Shown: positions 8,702-18,240, numbered from the stretch's first letter. The stretch: 64,000 nt of DNA from Desulfovibrio ferrophilus (GCF_003966735.1 NZ_AP017378.1:2004905-2068904), one strand, 5' to 3'. Numbers and translations: made by a program. Notes: a model not told the origin generated them from the letters alone.

Positions 8702-10387
8702 ATGTTTCGACGCACCCTTGCCCTCCTTTCCCTGCCCCTTCTCCTGCTGGCTACAGCCTTGGCCGCAATAATCTTTACGGCACCATCCGCAGCTGGAAAT
8801 AGCAACTTCATCAATGATTACAGCGTATATCAATATACAGCCATTACCCTCACCCTGATCAGCATTCTGGCTCTGGCCGCCGGCGGAACCGCATTGGCAG
8901 TGACAGCCAAACGCCGCGAATCCGCCTTGGCGGCCCTGCTCGCAGCCAAGACCAAAACACATAGAGTAGACAATTTTGTAGACTTTCAAAACTTACTAAA
9001 AGACATTATTGTGGAAAACGACGACTATGTAAGATCTATTGCCCAAATGAATACCGAGACAGAACAGCTTCGCACCGAACTCTCCATTGCCCAATCCCAA
9101 ACGCAAACGGCTCGTCGACATGGTGAGGCCGCCCGCTGCCAGAGCCTGCAAAGCGCCTCCGGCACCCTGCACACTGCCATTACCAATATTCACGGCGCAG
9201 CAGGAGAACTGCAAACCGCAACCATGAGCGCCAGTAGCGGAGCACGCGACCAACAACGCTTATCCAGCGAATCAGCCTCCGCCATGGAGCAGATGAACGC
9301 CTCTGTTGCTCAGGTAGCAGAAAGTGCGGAAGCCGCAGCAGTGGCTGCTGACCGGGCTATGGAAGAAGCCCAGGCAGGGGCCAGTGCCGTGGATGAAACC
9401 GTTGCCGCCATCCAGGCCGTGAATGAGCACACCGCAGAATTGTCCGAGGTTGTCTCGGGACTGGGCGTGCAGGCCGAAGGCATCGGACGCATCATGAATG
9501 TTATCGCGGACATTGCAGACCAGACCAACCTGTTGGCCCTCAACGCCGCCATCGAAGCCGCCCGTGCCGGGGATGCCGGACGCGGCTTTGCCGTCGTGGC
9601 CGACGAGGTACGCAAACTGGCTGAAAAAACCATGGAAGCCACACGGGACGTCGGGCAACAGGTCGAGGCCATCCAGGGTGGTGTGGATCGCACCCGCACG
9701 GGCATGACCGCTGCTGCCGCCATCGTTGAGCAGGCCACGGAGGTCGCTCGACGCTCGGGGACAATGCTGACCACCATCGTTGAACTTGCTGCTGAAAATG
9801 CCGACCAGATTCGCTCCATTGCCACAGCAGCCACCCAGCAATCAGCTGCCAGCGAGCAGGTCACTCGCGCCGTGGCTCAAGTGGACAACATCTCCCAGCA
9901 GACCAACGAAGGCATGGAGACCTCCTCCCAGGCCCTTGAAAACCTCCTCTCTGGGGTATCGGAACTCGATGGCCTGAACGGAGCCTTTGACCTTATGGGC
10001 ACGGGAAAGGTTCAGCAGGCCCTCAACCAGCTGGCTGAATCCGCAGACATCCTTTCCATGACACCGGAGCGCCAGGAGACGGCCATGCGCCAAACCATCG
10101 CGCAGAGCGCCTTCCTCGAACTTCTGTATCTGACTGATGCCAAAGGCATCCAACCCTGTTCGAATATCCCGCGTCCCGGCCAGGAGTCCCCACATGACGC
10201 TCGGGCCAAGGGCAAGGACTGGTCTTCACGACCATGGTTCACGACAGCCATGGAGACCGGGACCATGGTCATTTCCGAGGTCTATGTCTCCCAGGCCAGC
10301 GGCGAGCGATGCATCACAGTCTCCACTCCTTTCGGCGACCAGGACAAGCCCTCGGGCGTCATCGCCGCGGACGTGACTCTGGGATAG
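8702..10387 (+). CDS. Methyl-accepting chemotaxis protein with C-terminal sensor domain
   Basis: 561 residues. Two closely spaced membrane segments (about 6-27 and 45-68) leave only a very short periplasmic loop. A coiled-coil region and the methyl-accepting signalling domain follow, with the conserved hairpin tip around 272-308 ([20 protein letters not shown], then [16 protein letters not shown]). Unusually, about 130 residues follow the signalling domain (about 430-561). They look like a PAS/Cache-type ligand domain ([62 protein letters not shown]). The sensor would therefore lie in the cytoplasm, beyond the receptor's own signalling tip. No CheB/CheR-binding pentapeptide is seen. Confidence 0.92.
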   Translation: MFRRTLALLSLPLLLLATALAAIIFTAPSAAGNSNFINDYSVYQYTAITLTLISILALAAGGTALAVTAKRRESALAALLAAKTKTHRVDNFVDFQNLLKDIIVENDDYVRSIAQMNTETEQLRTELSIAQSQTQTARRHGEAARCQSLQSASGTLHTAITNIHGAAGELQTATMSASSGARDQQRLSSESASAMEQMNASVAQVAESAEAAAVAADRAMEEAQAGASAVDETVAAIQAVNEHTAELSEVVSGLGVQAEGIGRIMNVIADIADQTNLLALNAAIEAARAGDAGRGFAVVADEVRKLAEKTMEATRDVGQQVEAIQGGVDRTRTGMTAAAAIVEQATEVARRSGTMLTTIVELAAENADQIRSIATAATQQSAASEQVTRAVAQVDNISQQTNEGMETSSQALENLLSGVSELDGLNGAFDLMGTGKVQQALNQLAESADILSMTPERQETAMRQTIAQSAFLELLYLTDAKGIQPCSNIPRPGQESPHDARAKGKDWSSRPWFTTAMETGTMVISEVYVSQASGERCITVSTPFGDQDKPSGVIAADVTLG

Positions 10388-10463
10388 TTCGCTGGCCTGT
10401 TCATCAGGCTTCTGGACGATCACGAGGTTCTCGGGTATCCGTTGCCCACGGAGGGGTTACATC

Positions 10464-11255
10464 GTGGCCGGAGGCACAGGCTTTTCGCAGCTCGAATGGG
10501 ACACCATCCCCGGAGCCTATGAAACGGAACTGGCATCCGTTCTGCGTCTTGATGCGTCCAATTGCTGCAACAGCTACCTGCTGCGTTCACCGGAATATGC
10601 CATTCTGGTGGATCCCGGGACCGACTCCGACGAGGCTGACGCCCTGGCCGGGCTGATGGCGCAGTTCACGCGCGAGATGCCGCGCCAGGCCATGATCTGC
10701 CTGACCCATTGTCACGCAGACCATTGCCTCGGGGCCTCGCGAATTCTGGATACGCCCGGGCTCATCATTTCCCTTGTCTGCCACAAGCTGGCCGCTGATG
10801 CCCTGCGCAATCGCGACGCTGACCTGACAGGCGCAACAGTTCTGGACACCGCGACACCGCATGCGGCCAAAGCCATCGCCCTGTTTGCCCTGCCCACCTC
10901 GGCAGGAGTCGCACGGGACATGGAAACACCGGGCGGAAGCCTGCGTTGTCTGACCATCCCCATTGGCCCACGCGATGCGCTTCAGGTCTACCACACACCG
11001 GGCCACAGCCCGGATGGGCTCTGCTTCCGGGTCGGGGGCGCACTGATTACCGGCGACATCCTCTGCCCCGAAGAACCCGGAATGCCCAGACTACCGGGCC
11101 ACGACCCCGAAGAACTGGAGCACACGCTAAACAAATTGCTCTGGCTGCTGGACCACGCCAATATCGTTGCGATATACCCGGGACATGGCACCCCCATGAA
11201 CCGGACCCAGGCCGGAGAACACTTTCGAGCCCTGCGAGCCAAGCTGAACGCATAA
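10464..11255 (+). CDS. MBL-fold metallo-hydrolase
   Basis: 263 residues from a GTG start with a good upstream GGAGGGG. The metal-binding motif THCHADH is at 81-87. Further ligands fit HTPGHSPDG, TGDIL and YPGHGTP, in the order expected for a two-metal hydrolase of the glyoxalase II-like group. It has no signal peptide, so it should act in the cytoplasm. The substrate cannot be told from sequence; thioester or related hydrolysis is only a family-level guess. It lies 76 bases after the chemoreceptor gene. Confidence 0.88.
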   Translation: MAGGTGFSQLEWDTIPGAYETELASVLRLDASNCCNSYLLRSPEYAILVDPGTDSDEADALAGLMAQFTREMPRQAMICLTHCHADHCLGASRILDTPGLIISLVCHKLAADALRNRDADLTGATVLDTATPHAAKAIALFALPTSAGVARDMETPGGSLRCLTIPIGPRDALQVYHTPGHSPDGLCFRVGGALITGDILCPEEPGMPRLPGHDPEELEHTLNKLLWLLDHANIVAIYPGHGTPMNRTQAGEHFRALRAKLNA

Positions 11256-11339
11256 AGCAGGACGATCATTCACTCCACAGCTCCGGGACAAGCCCCGAGC
11301 CTTGCCACAATCGAACAAGAACTTTCCAAGGGAACCAAC

Positions 11340-11873
11340 ATGGGCCAACGCAAAAAAGACGAAGAATTTGATGAGTTTGATGGCGAAGACATCCGCAAGA
11401 GCAAAACGCAACGCAAACGCGAGATGATCGAACTACAAGCCCTCGGTGAAAAGCTGTGCGCCATGCCCAACGAAAAAATCAAGGCCATGGACATCCCCGA
11501 GGCCATTCGCGAGGCCGCGCTTTTTGACAAGACCGTAAAAAAGCACGAGGCCAAGCGCCGCCATCGCCAGCACCTGGGCAAACTCATGCGTGCAGAGGCC
11601 GACAATATCGATGCCCTGCGTGAGGCCATGGAATACGTGGATCAGAAAAAACATCAGAACGATGACCGCTTCCATCAACTGGAAGAATGGCGCGAACGCC
11701 TGATGGATGGTGACGACGAACTCATCGAGGAAATCGTTGCCGCCAACCCGGAGGCCGACCGCCAGCGCCTGCGCACCCTGGCCCGCAACGCCGCGGGCGA
11801 GCGCAAGGCCAACAAGCCCCCCAAGGCTTTTCGCATCTTATTCAAATATTTACGGGAAGTGAGTGGACAATAG
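11340..11873 (+). CDS. darP: DarP/YjgA-like ribosome-associated protein (DUF615)
   Basis: 177 residues, rich in charged residues and predicted to be helical. The start SKTQRKREMIELQALGEKL and the region HRQHLGKLMRAEADNIDALREAM match the DUF615 family. DarP (YjgA) of E. coli binds late 50S assembly intermediates and helps peptidyl-transferase centre maturation. The length is close to that of the E. coli protein. An intrinsic terminator follows at once at 11903-11937. The family is well supported; the function is transferred from enterobacteria. Confidence 0.82.
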   Translation: MGQRKKDEEFDEFDGEDIRKSKTQRKREMIELQALGEKLCAMPNEKIKAMDIPEAIREAALFDKTVKKHEAKRRHRQHLGKLMRAEADNIDALREAMEYVDQKKHQNDDRFHQLEEWRERLMDGDDELIEEIVAANPEADRQRLRTLARNAAGERKANKPPKAFRILFKYLREVSGQ

Positions 11874-11902
11874 CATTCCACCCTCGCTCCTCACCATTTT
11901 GC

Positions 11903-11937
11903 AGGCCACTGATCTTTTTTCGGTGGCCTATTTTTTT
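11903..11937 (+). terminator. Intrinsic terminator after darP
   Basis: A 7-bp stem (AGGCCAC/GTGGCCT) is followed directly by A and seven T. Confidence 0.8.
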
Positions 11938-12097
11938 ACTTGCTTTCCTCTCCAAGCCATGAAATGGACAATCAAGGGTTCTGCGCGCTTTTGTCAGCGC
12001 GCGCCGAAACACCTTGGTCGGACTGAAATCAGCCGGCCGCACGCAGCTGCCCCGGACCCCATGATTTTGGCAGCCGCCCCAGGAGCAAAAAGATTTA

Positions 12098-13498
12098 ATG
12101 GCACCGAAAAAAACCCAAAAACACTATGACGTCATCATCGTTGGCGGCGGACCAGCCGGACTCTTCTCCGCCTGGTACCTGGCCAACAACTCCAAGCTCA
12201 AAATCCTGGTGCTGGAAAAGGGCAAGCAGCCGCTCAAGCGCAACTGCCCCATCGGCGACGGCCAGGAATGCGTCAAGTGCCGCCCTTGCAATATCCTTGC
12301 AGGCATGGGCGGGGCTGGCCTGTTCTCCGACGGCAAGCTGAATTTCATCCCCATTCTCGGCAAGACGGACCTGACCCAGTTCCTGCCCATCGCCGAGGCT
12401 CAGGCCCTGATCGATGAGACCGAGGATATCTTCAATGCCTACGGCATGGACGGCCAGGTCTTCCCCACAGACATGGAGAAGGCCAAAGACATCCGCAAGA
12501 ATGCGCTGAAGCATGGCGTGGACCTCTTGATCATCAAGCAGAAGCATCTGGGCAGCGACAATCTGCCCGGTCATATCAATGGCATGGTGGAAGACCTGAA
12601 AGCCAAGGGCGTGACCATCCAGACCTCCGAGGAGGTCAAGGACATCATTGTGGACGGCGACCATGTCACCGGCGTGCTGACCAAGCGCGGCGGCTACTAC
12701 GCCGACAACGTGATCCTGGCCCCGGGCCGGGTGGGTGCGGAGTGGACCGCCAAGGTCGTACAGAACCACGGCGTGGGTGTGACCCAGCGCGGCATCGAAG
12801 TCGGTGTGCGCGTGGAAGTCCACAACGACATCATGAAGGACCTCTGCGAGATTGTATACGACCCCACGTTCTTCGTGCGGACCCGCAAATATGATGACCA
12901 GACCAGGACCTTCTGCACCAACTACGGTGGATTTGTGGCCCTGGAAAACTATCAGGATTTCGTGTGCGTCAACGGCCACGCCAACATGAATATCAAGAGC
13001 CAGAACACCAACTTCGCCTTCCTGTCCAAGGTCGTGCTCACCGAGCCCGTCTCCGACAACCAGGCCTACGGCGAGTCCATCGGGCGGCTGGCAAGCATCA
13101 TCGGCGGAGGCAAGCCCATCCTGCAGCGTTTCGGCGATCTGCGCCGCGGTCGCCGCAGCACCTGGGACCGCATCCGCAACTCCTACATCGACCCCACCAT
13201 GAAGGACGTGGTGCCCGGCGACATCGCCATGGCCCTGCCCGAGCGCATAGTGACCAATCTGGTCCAGGGACTGGAACAGTTGAACTACGCCGTCCCCGGT
13301 GTCGCCAACGACGAAACCCTGCTCTACGCACCGGAGATCAAGTTCTTTGCCACCCAGGTCAAGACCAGCAATGAACTGGAGACCTCCATCAGAGGCCTGT
13401 TCGTGGCCGGAGATGGTCCGGGCGTGGCGGGCAACATTGTTTCGGCCTCGGCCACGGGTATCATCCCGGCCAAGGAAATCGTCCGCCGCCAGGGCTAG
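12098..13498 (+). CDS. NAD(P)/FAD-dependent oxidoreductase (COG2509-like)
   Basis: 466 residues from ATG with AGGAG upstream. A Rossmann nucleotide-binding motif (DVIIVGGGPAGLFSAWYLA) lies at about 11-28 and a second FAD-contact motif (GLFVAGDGPGVAGNIVSA) near the C-terminus. Between residues 48 and 70 there are Cys-containing motifs (RNCPIGDG, CVKCRPCNI) and a Gly-rich GMGGAGLFSDGKL. This pattern is found in a family of uncharacterised FAD-dependent dehydrogenases common in anaerobes. The substrate is unknown. The gene is monocistronic, with a GC-rich inverted repeat (GCGCGC/GCGCGC near 11982-12003) in its upstream region and a strong terminator after it. Confidence 0.85.
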   Translation: MAPKKTQKHYDVIIVGGGPAGLFSAWYLANNSKLKILVLEKGKQPLKRNCPIGDGQECVKCRPCNILAGMGGAGLFSDGKLNFIPILGKTDLTQFLPIAEAQALIDETEDIFNAYGMDGQVFPTDMEKAKDIRKNALKHGVDLLIIKQKHLGSDNLPGHINGMVEDLKAKGVTIQTSEEVKDIIVDGDHVTGVLTKRGGYYADNVILAPGRVGAEWTAKVVQNHGVGVTQRGIEVGVRVEVHNDIMKDLCEIVYDPTFFVRTRKYDDQTRTFCTNYGGFVALENYQDFVCVNGHANMNIKSQNTNFAFLSKVVLTEPVSDNQAYGESIGRLASIIGGGKPILQRFGDLRRGRRSTWDRIRNSYIDPTMKDVVPGDIAMALPERIVTNLVQGLEQLNYAVPGVANDETLLYAPEIKFFATQVKTSNELETSIRGLFVAGDGPGVAGNIVSASATGIIPAKEIVRRQG

Positions 13499-13536
13499 CT
13501 CCCCGGCATGACAGAGCGAGAGCCACCAGACGACAC

Positions 13537-13571
13537 AAAGCCCCTGCGCCTGATCGGTGCGGGGGCTTTTT
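13537..13571 (+). terminator. Intrinsic terminator after the FAD oxidoreductase gene
   Basis: A long stem pairs AAAGCCCC with GGGGGCTTT around TGCGCC/GGTGCG, ending in five T. Confidence 0.85.
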
Positions 13572-13716
13572 CATTCAGATCAACAAAGCCCGGGCCGAGC
13601 CATCCTCCCTCCCCAAAAACTCCCCGCCCCTTGCTCCACTCCCGTGCAACTGTTACGAGAAATATGAAGATTCTGAATCCCGTAACGGTTCTAGTCATCC
13701 GAGGGGGGGCACGCAT

Positions 13717-13947
13717 ATGGCCATCATCTACGCTCTGGGTATTTTCATCGTCGTTTTTCTGGCATGGCATTTTTACATCCACAAAGTCTTGAAGGATATG
13801 GTCTTTTCGAGAATGACACAGCAGCCGATCATCGTTACGGTGCTCTCGATGGTCTCGTTCATCGCCGCGCTGCTCATCGTATGGACTATTTCCGGCATCT
13901 CGGTGCTGCAATACCTGACTGCCGTAATGAACCAGACTGGCCCCTGA
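13717..13947 (+). CDS. Small two-helix membrane protein of unknown function
   Basis: 76 residues from ATG, preceded by a G-rich ribosome site (GAGGGGGGGCACGC). Two hydrophobic helices are visible at about 3-20 and 38-62, with a basic loop between them (HKVLKDMVFSR). I do not recognise a family. The frame, ribosome site and membrane topology make it a plausible real gene. It stands about 150 bases downstream of a terminator and before an unknown gene at 14036, so it may begin a short operon. Confidence 0.6.
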   Translation: MAIIYALGIFIVVFLAWHFYIHKVLKDMVFSRMTQQPIIVTVLSMVSFIAALLIVWTISGISVLQYLTAVMNQTGP

Positions 13948-14035
13948 CCCGGCCCGCGAGTAAAAACCACGACCGCCTCATGACAAGGCGGTCCAGCCAT
14001 CTTTCAACCCAAGCTTCAGGAGGAGTCGCAACCCC

Positions 14036-14494
14036 ATGCCCGGACCAAGCCAGACCGCGCCCATGATCAAATCCATGATGGAGAACATCGAGTCAGCCCG
14101 CGAAATCGCCCAGGAAGAAATCAAGGCCCTGAAAAAGGACCTGACCACCCTGGAACGCATCCTTGCCGGGCGCAAGAAGGACACGGAATTCCCGCTCATC
14201 GACATCGCCCACAGCGCTTTTGAGATCTTCCGCACCTCCTCATTGGTTCTGGAAAACGAGCGCCTGCTGGGCGAGATGCAGGAAGCCGTGGACCAGGCTC
14301 TGGCCGAAGATTTTCTGACCTCCAATGGCGCAACACTTTTGACCGAGCCCGAAGGCTGGCACTACATTTCCCCCAAGGGAGTCATGCGCTTTCTGGGAGC
14401 ACCGGACGAAACCATTGCCGCTGCCACCAAGATCAAGCGTTACCTGCCCAAAACGCCTGCTGCCCCCAAACCCAAGGCGGAAAGCGGCGACTAG
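14036..14494 (+). CDS. Conserved-looking soluble protein of unknown function
   Basis: 152 residues from ATG with AGGAGGAG upstream. The first half is acidic and helical (ESAREIAQEEIKALKKDLTTLERIL). The second half contains a compact region (EGWHYISPKGVMRFLGAPDE) and a Lys/Pro/Ala-rich tail. It has no signal peptide or membrane segment, and I do not recognise a family. It is followed after 21 bases by the methyltransferase-like membrane gene, so the two are probably co-transcribed. Confidence 0.65.
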   Translation: MPGPSQTAPMIKSMMENIESAREIAQEEIKALKKDLTTLERILAGRKKDTEFPLIDIAHSAFEIFRTSSLVLENERLLGEMQEAVDQALAEDFLTSNGATLLTEPEGWHYISPKGVMRFLGAPDETIAAATKIKRYLPKTPAAPKPKAESGD

Positions 14495-14515
14495 CCCCTC
14501 GCCAAGGAGGGCACC

Positions 14516-15064
14516 ATGCGTCGCCCTGTTGTTGAGGTTTTGTTACGACTGGCCGGGTCCAAACCCGGCCCCATGCGCAAAGCGCTGTCCCTAGCCATCG
14601 GTGCGGCGCTGTTCCTGTGCGGAATTCCCCTCGGGCTGCTCATGATTCTGGAGCCGGCGCTTCAGCAAATGGGCAATCCCTGGCCCCGCTGGCTGGAAAT
14701 TACCGTGGGGGCTCCATCGCTCATCAGTAGTATCCTGCTATTGTCCTGGGCGGTACGGACCCAGTGGAAGCACGGTGGCACCCCCGCCCCCACGGCACCG
14801 ACGCAGCGCCTGATCACCACAGGCCCCTACGCCCGCACCCGCAACCCCATCCAATTGGGAGCCATGCTCTACTGGATGGGATTGATGACGCTCATCTCAT
14901 CACTCACAGCCGGCCTGATCGGTTTCCTGTTCGGGCTACTGGCCGGCAGCTTCTGGCATCGGCATGTGGAAGAACACGAACTCGCCGCGCGCTTCGGCCC
15001 GGCTTATGACCGCTATCGCCGCAAGGTCCCCTTCCTCTTCCCCCGGATTTGGCCACGGCGCTGA
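14516..15064 (+). CDS. Isoprenylcysteine carboxyl methyltransferase (ICMT/PEMT-like) family membrane protein
   Basis: 182 residues with about four hydrophobic segments. The C-terminal half has the family signature: LITTGPYARTRNPIQLGAML, then a hydrophobic hairpin and the charged end EEHELAARFGPAYDRYRRKVP. Bacterial members are integral membrane methyltransferases whose acceptors are mostly unknown. GGAGG lies just before the ATG. A bidirectional terminator separates it from the cytochrome module on the other strand. Confidence 0.85.
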   Translation: MRRPVVEVLLRLAGSKPGPMRKALSLAIGAALFLCGIPLGLLMILEPALQQMGNPWPRWLEITVGAPSLISSILLLSWAVRTQWKHGGTPAPTAPTQRLITTGPYARTRNPIQLGAMLYWMGLMTLISSLTAGLIGFLFGLLAGSFWHRHVEEHELAARFGPAYDRYRRKVPFLFPRIWPRR

Positions 15065-15210
15065 TATTGCCATGCTGCCCGGCAGAGAGGACAACTCCTT
15101 CTTTCATCAAAGTCACCCAAGCCCTCCCGGCTCGGTACCCCCCTCTCCGCCCAGGCCAGCCTCACACACCCCACCCTGCTCGCGCCTGCGCGGATTCTGT
15201 GCCACGGCAC

Positions 15211-15243
15211 AAAAAAGCCCCGGATTTCGGTCCGGGGCTTTTC
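15211..15243. terminator. Bidirectional terminator between convergent genes
   Basis: The stem AAAAGCCCCGGA/TCCGGGGCTTTT has A-rich and T-rich flanks. It serves the methyltransferase gene (plus) and the cytochrome b gene (minus). Confidence 0.88.
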
Positions 15244-15264
15244 ATTCATGGTTATTGGTTGGTG

Positions 15265-16068
15265 TTACCAGGTCACCCGAGGCGCGTTGATCAAGGCGTA
15301 GATCACGAGCAGGGCTCCGATGACCACGACCGCGTACCCAAAGACAAAGTACACGGCACGCATGGCCGTTGGGACAGCACTGATAACGTGCCCTTCGAGA
15401 TCGCCACCAGCCTTGAGCCGTTCAATCCAGGCAGGGCGATGCTCTTTTGCGGCGTCCACTTCAACCCCTCCCTCGAACATGGCTTTATCCATGGGGAAAT
15501 GGCTACGGCGCAGATGCGCCACAAAGAAGTGAATCAAGACCACATGCAGGATCGCAAGGATCGCCTCCACTCGGTGGACCCACAAGGCCACATTAATACC
15601 CCAGCCCATGATCACCCGGCTTGACACCAGGGAATCAAAGAGGATGAGCCCTGTACTGCCCAGGATGACCATACCCCAGAACACAGCCCAGTAATCGAAC
15701 TTCTCCCACCAGGTCCAACGGTCAAACCGGGGCTGGCGGGCCAGTCCGAATATCCAGGCGGTATGGCGCAGGAATTCCCCTATGTCGGACAATCGGGGCA
15801 AAAGCGAATCCTGCCCACGCATCTTGCCCCTGGCGATCTGCACCACCGCATAAACAATATGCAGCAGGAACAGCACAAGCATCAGAATGCCGACCCATTT
15901 ATGCACGGCCAGACATCCGGTATATCCTCCGAATAGCCCTGCAAGCCACTTGCCCCAGGCAGTCTCGATATAGAGGCGCCCAAACCCGGTTGCGGTCTGC
16001 ATCATGAATGTCAGAATCAGCGACAGGTGAAAGAGCCTCTGCACGGGAGTAAAGCGTCGTATCATCAT
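15265..16068 (-). CDS. Membrane cytochrome b (b561/formate dehydrogenase gamma-like)
   Basis: 267 residues with about five membrane helices. Candidate heme ligands are paired within helices, as in bacterial di-heme cytochromes b: HKWVGILMLVLFLLH in one helix and HRVEAILAILHVVLIHF in another, with a further His in RLFHLSL near the N-terminus. Such subunits exchange electrons with menaquinol. Its ATG overlaps the stop of the triheme gene by four bases (ATGA). Together with the two upstream cytochromes it should form a route between the quinone pool and the periplasm. Confidence 0.88.
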   Translation of the reverse strand: MMIRRFTPVQRLFHLSLILTFMMQTATGFGRLYIETAWGKWLAGLFGGYTGCLAVHKWVGILMLVLFLLHIVYAVVQIARGKMRGQDSLLPRLSDIGEFLRHTAWIFGLARQPRFDRWTWWEKFDYWAVFWGMVILGSTGLILFDSLVSSRVIMGWGINVALWVHRVEAILAILHVVLIHFFVAHLRRSHFPMDKAMFEGGVEVDAAKEHRPAWIERLKAGGDLEGHVISAVPTAMRAVYFVFGYAVVVIGALLVIYALINAPRVTW

Positions 16069-16739
16069 GACTCGTCACCCCCCTTCTTCTTTCCGCCGGA
16101 GAACAGCTCCCTCAGCCCCCACAGCACGGTGTGCGGCAGGAAGATCGCCAACGTTCCGCCTGCCAGTGCAATCATGGCCCAGAAGGCATAGAACAGCAGC
16201 GGGAACGATTCCCGCGTGGACATCATGGCCGGATTCGGCTCGTGCACCAGGTAGGAGGCATAGGAAATTCCCGCCCCCTGGTGACACTTGGCGCAGATAT
16301 AGGCATGCCGCCTGATCTTGTTCAGCGGCGAATAGTAATGGTTCACGCTGGAGATGGGCTCACCACCGTGACATTGACGACACACCAGATCGTTACGCAC
16401 CACATGCAGGTTGTCCCCTCCCTGTTGGCGATGGCAATCCACACAGGTTCTGCCTTCGTAGAAGGCGATTCCTGCATGGGCATCCTGCAGGCGCGTTCTG
16501 ACCCTGACCGTCGCCGTTCCAGGCCCATAGGATAAAATCCCGGGGCGGGCTGGAGTTTCGTCCATGATCAAGGGTCTGTTCAACCCAGGTCTGACCTCAT
16601 ACCGCTCGTAGTATCCCGTACTGAGTTCGTAATTCCGGTAGCGGTGCACATCGGATTTCACCTCCATACACCAGCTCGGACCGGGCAACGCCCACAGGGA
16701 GAACAGGAGCAGCCCCAATATCGTTTTGACAGGGTGCAT
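16065..16739 (-). CDS. Membrane-anchored triheme cytochrome c
   Basis: 224 residues, taking the ATG at 16739 because AAGGAGG sits four bases before it. There is a signal peptide (to about residue 25), three CxxCH heme sites (CVDCH near 99, CRQCH near 120, CAKCH near 149) and one C-terminal membrane helix (about 180-201) with a short basic cytoplasmic end. The heme domain faces the periplasm, so the protein is suited to link the membrane cytochrome b to the octaheme lipoprotein. I do not recognise a named family. Confidence 0.85.
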   Translation of the reverse strand: MHPVKTILGLLLFSLWALPGPSWCMEVKSDVHRYRNYELSTGYYERYEVRPGLNRPLIMDETPARPGILSYGPGTATVRVRTRLQDAHAGIAFYEGRTCVDCHRQQGGDNLHVVRNDLVCRQCHGGEPISSVNHYYSPLNKIRRHAYICAKCHQGAGISYASYLVHEPNPAMMSTRESFPLLFYAFWAMIALAGGTLAIFLPHTVLWGLRELFSGGKKKGGDES

Positions 16740-16762
16740 ACAGCCTCCTTTCAATCTCCCTG

Positions 16763-18028
16763 TTACTTGCCCATGTCCCCAACATTCCCGATGACCTTAC
16801 CCTGCGGCTTGGGCAACTGCGCCAAGGCCTCAAAACGCATCTGCAGCTTCTTGAGATCCTGGTCCTTATGCTCATGACAGGTCTGGCACGAATTGGGGAT
16901 AGCGGGGTTAGCCAACGTATCCTTGGGCAACAACGCCATGAACACATGGCTATGAATGTCACCGGACTCCGCACTCTTGGCGATGCGAGGCATATGACAT
17001 CCCACGCAATTGCCAAACGAATGGATGGCATGCGCCTGATTGTTGTTGATCATGGGGTGACAACTCAAACATTGAGATGAGCCGGAAGCACGAGTCTGAT
17101 AGCGGGTGCTAGGCACACCCAACTGGTGCACATAGTGGCATGAATTACAGGTCACGCCTTCGAGATAGTGCTTGGACTGCTGCCAGTCGATATACTGCTG
17201 ATGGTGCCCCTTGGAGAATTCATTGGCATAGACGTGCTTCTTGTCGCCTGCCTCGTAAGAGGTGGAGTTGTAGTAGGAAGTGAGCGCCTTGCCTGGCTTG
17301 TAGCCCACAGGCCAGCCCCCACCCTTGACCATGGTCGACTTGCCACGGTTATGGCACGATCCGCAGATCTGCACAGCCACTCCCGGCGTCAGTTTGGCGG
17401 GATTAACAATGGTGGAACGCTTGTCAAAGACTGCAGTCTTGGGAAGAGCCACGTGGTGTGAGCCTGGCCCGTGACAAGCCTCACAGCCAACTCCCGGCTC
17501 GGTCAAGGTCTTGGACGCAAGATCGACACCGGTTGCATGGCAACCACCACACTTCAACATCCAGGGACGCTTGTCCCAGTCGTGTTCGTGATAATTCACG
17601 AACCGCCCAGTCTCGATGTTGTACTGCACCGGACTAATATATAAATCACCGTTTTTATTAACGATATAACGCTGCTTCCACTGACTGCCGATGGTATAAA
17701 GGACCTCATCCTCGCGAGGGATGTAAATCTCGTCGGGTGGAACCTTGAGCTTCTTCTCGATCTTCCTGAAGTCTGCCCTGATTTTATCAGGATCAAGCTT
17801 CACGACAAAGACATCCTTGTTCGCCTTGGCATCCTGAAGCATACGGCTATGCAAAGTCGCCTTCCAGGAATCGTAATGTTCCAGATGACAGTATTTGCAT
17901 TCGTCCGATCCGACATAGGTTTTTTCCACTGAGGTGATCGCTTTGATGTCGTAGCTAGTTTCCCCTCCACTACAACCATAAACAGCCAACAAAACAACGC
18001 ATAACACTAAACAAAGACACAATCGCAT
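16763..18028 (-). CDS. Octaheme c-type cytochrome lipoprotein
   Basis: 421 residues from the ATG at 18028 (GGGAGG upstream); an in-frame ATG 26 codons earlier is less likely because it has no ribosome site and would bury the signal peptide. The lipobox LAVYGC gives a lipid-anchored Cys19. Eight CxxCH sites lie at Cys 44, 160, 182, 222, 294, 320, 341 and 381. The motif EPGVGCEACHGPGSHH and the closing CHMPRIAKS resemble the cytochrome c554/c' superfamily. Extra conserved His residues could act as distal ligands. It may be an electron carrier or a terminal reductase; the substrate is not evident. It is the first gene of the cytochrome operon. Confidence 0.87.
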   Translation of the reverse strand: MRLCLCLVLCVVLLAVYGCSGGETSYDIKAITSVEKTYVGSDECKYCHLEHYDSWKATLHSRMLQDAKANKDVFVVKLDPDKIRADFRKIEKKLKVPPDEIYIPREDEVLYTIGSQWKQRYIVNKNGDLYISPVQYNIETGRFVNYHEHDWDKRPWMLKCGGCHATGVDLASKTLTEPGVGCEACHGPGSHHVALPKTAVFDKRSTIVNPAKLTPGVAVQICGSCHNRGKSTMVKGGGWPVGYKPGKALTSYYNSTSYEAGDKKHVYANEFSKGHHQQYIDWQQSKHYLEGVTCNSCHYVHQLGVPSTRYQTRASGSSQCLSCHPMINNNQAHAIHSFGNCVGCHMPRIAKSAESGDIHSHVFMALLPKDTLANPAIPNSCQTCHEHKDQDLKKLQMRFEALAQLPKPQGKVIGNVGDMGK

Positions 18029-18200
18029 CGCACCCTCCCAAGCAAACGATACAAAAAAAATCACACCTCTTATATTAATTCTATTATTCCAGCGAAAAAG
18101 CAACAATTAATACGATATTCAATAGACAAAAACAGAACCATAGAGCCTTACTGCATCAAAAAATAAACACCAAAATAAAATCTAAATTATTATAATAACG

Positions 18201-18240
18201 AAAAAAAATGCCCCGAGCCGAAGGCTCGGGGCATTATATC
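18201..18240 (-). terminator. Intrinsic terminator after chemoreceptor 18299-20623
   Basis: On the minus strand, ATGCCCCGAGCC/GGCTCGGGGCAT forms a perfect 12-bp stem followed by T8. The rest of 18029-18298 is AT-rich and gene-free; it should hold the promoter of the octaheme operon, which I cannot place. Confidence 0.9.

Noticed and set aside
12095-12979. Long minus-strand frame (294 codons) opposite the FAD oxidoreductase.
   Set aside because: Shadow of a GC-rich gene: the plus frame has clear Rossmann motifs; the minus frame has low-complexity His/Gly/Val-rich sequence.
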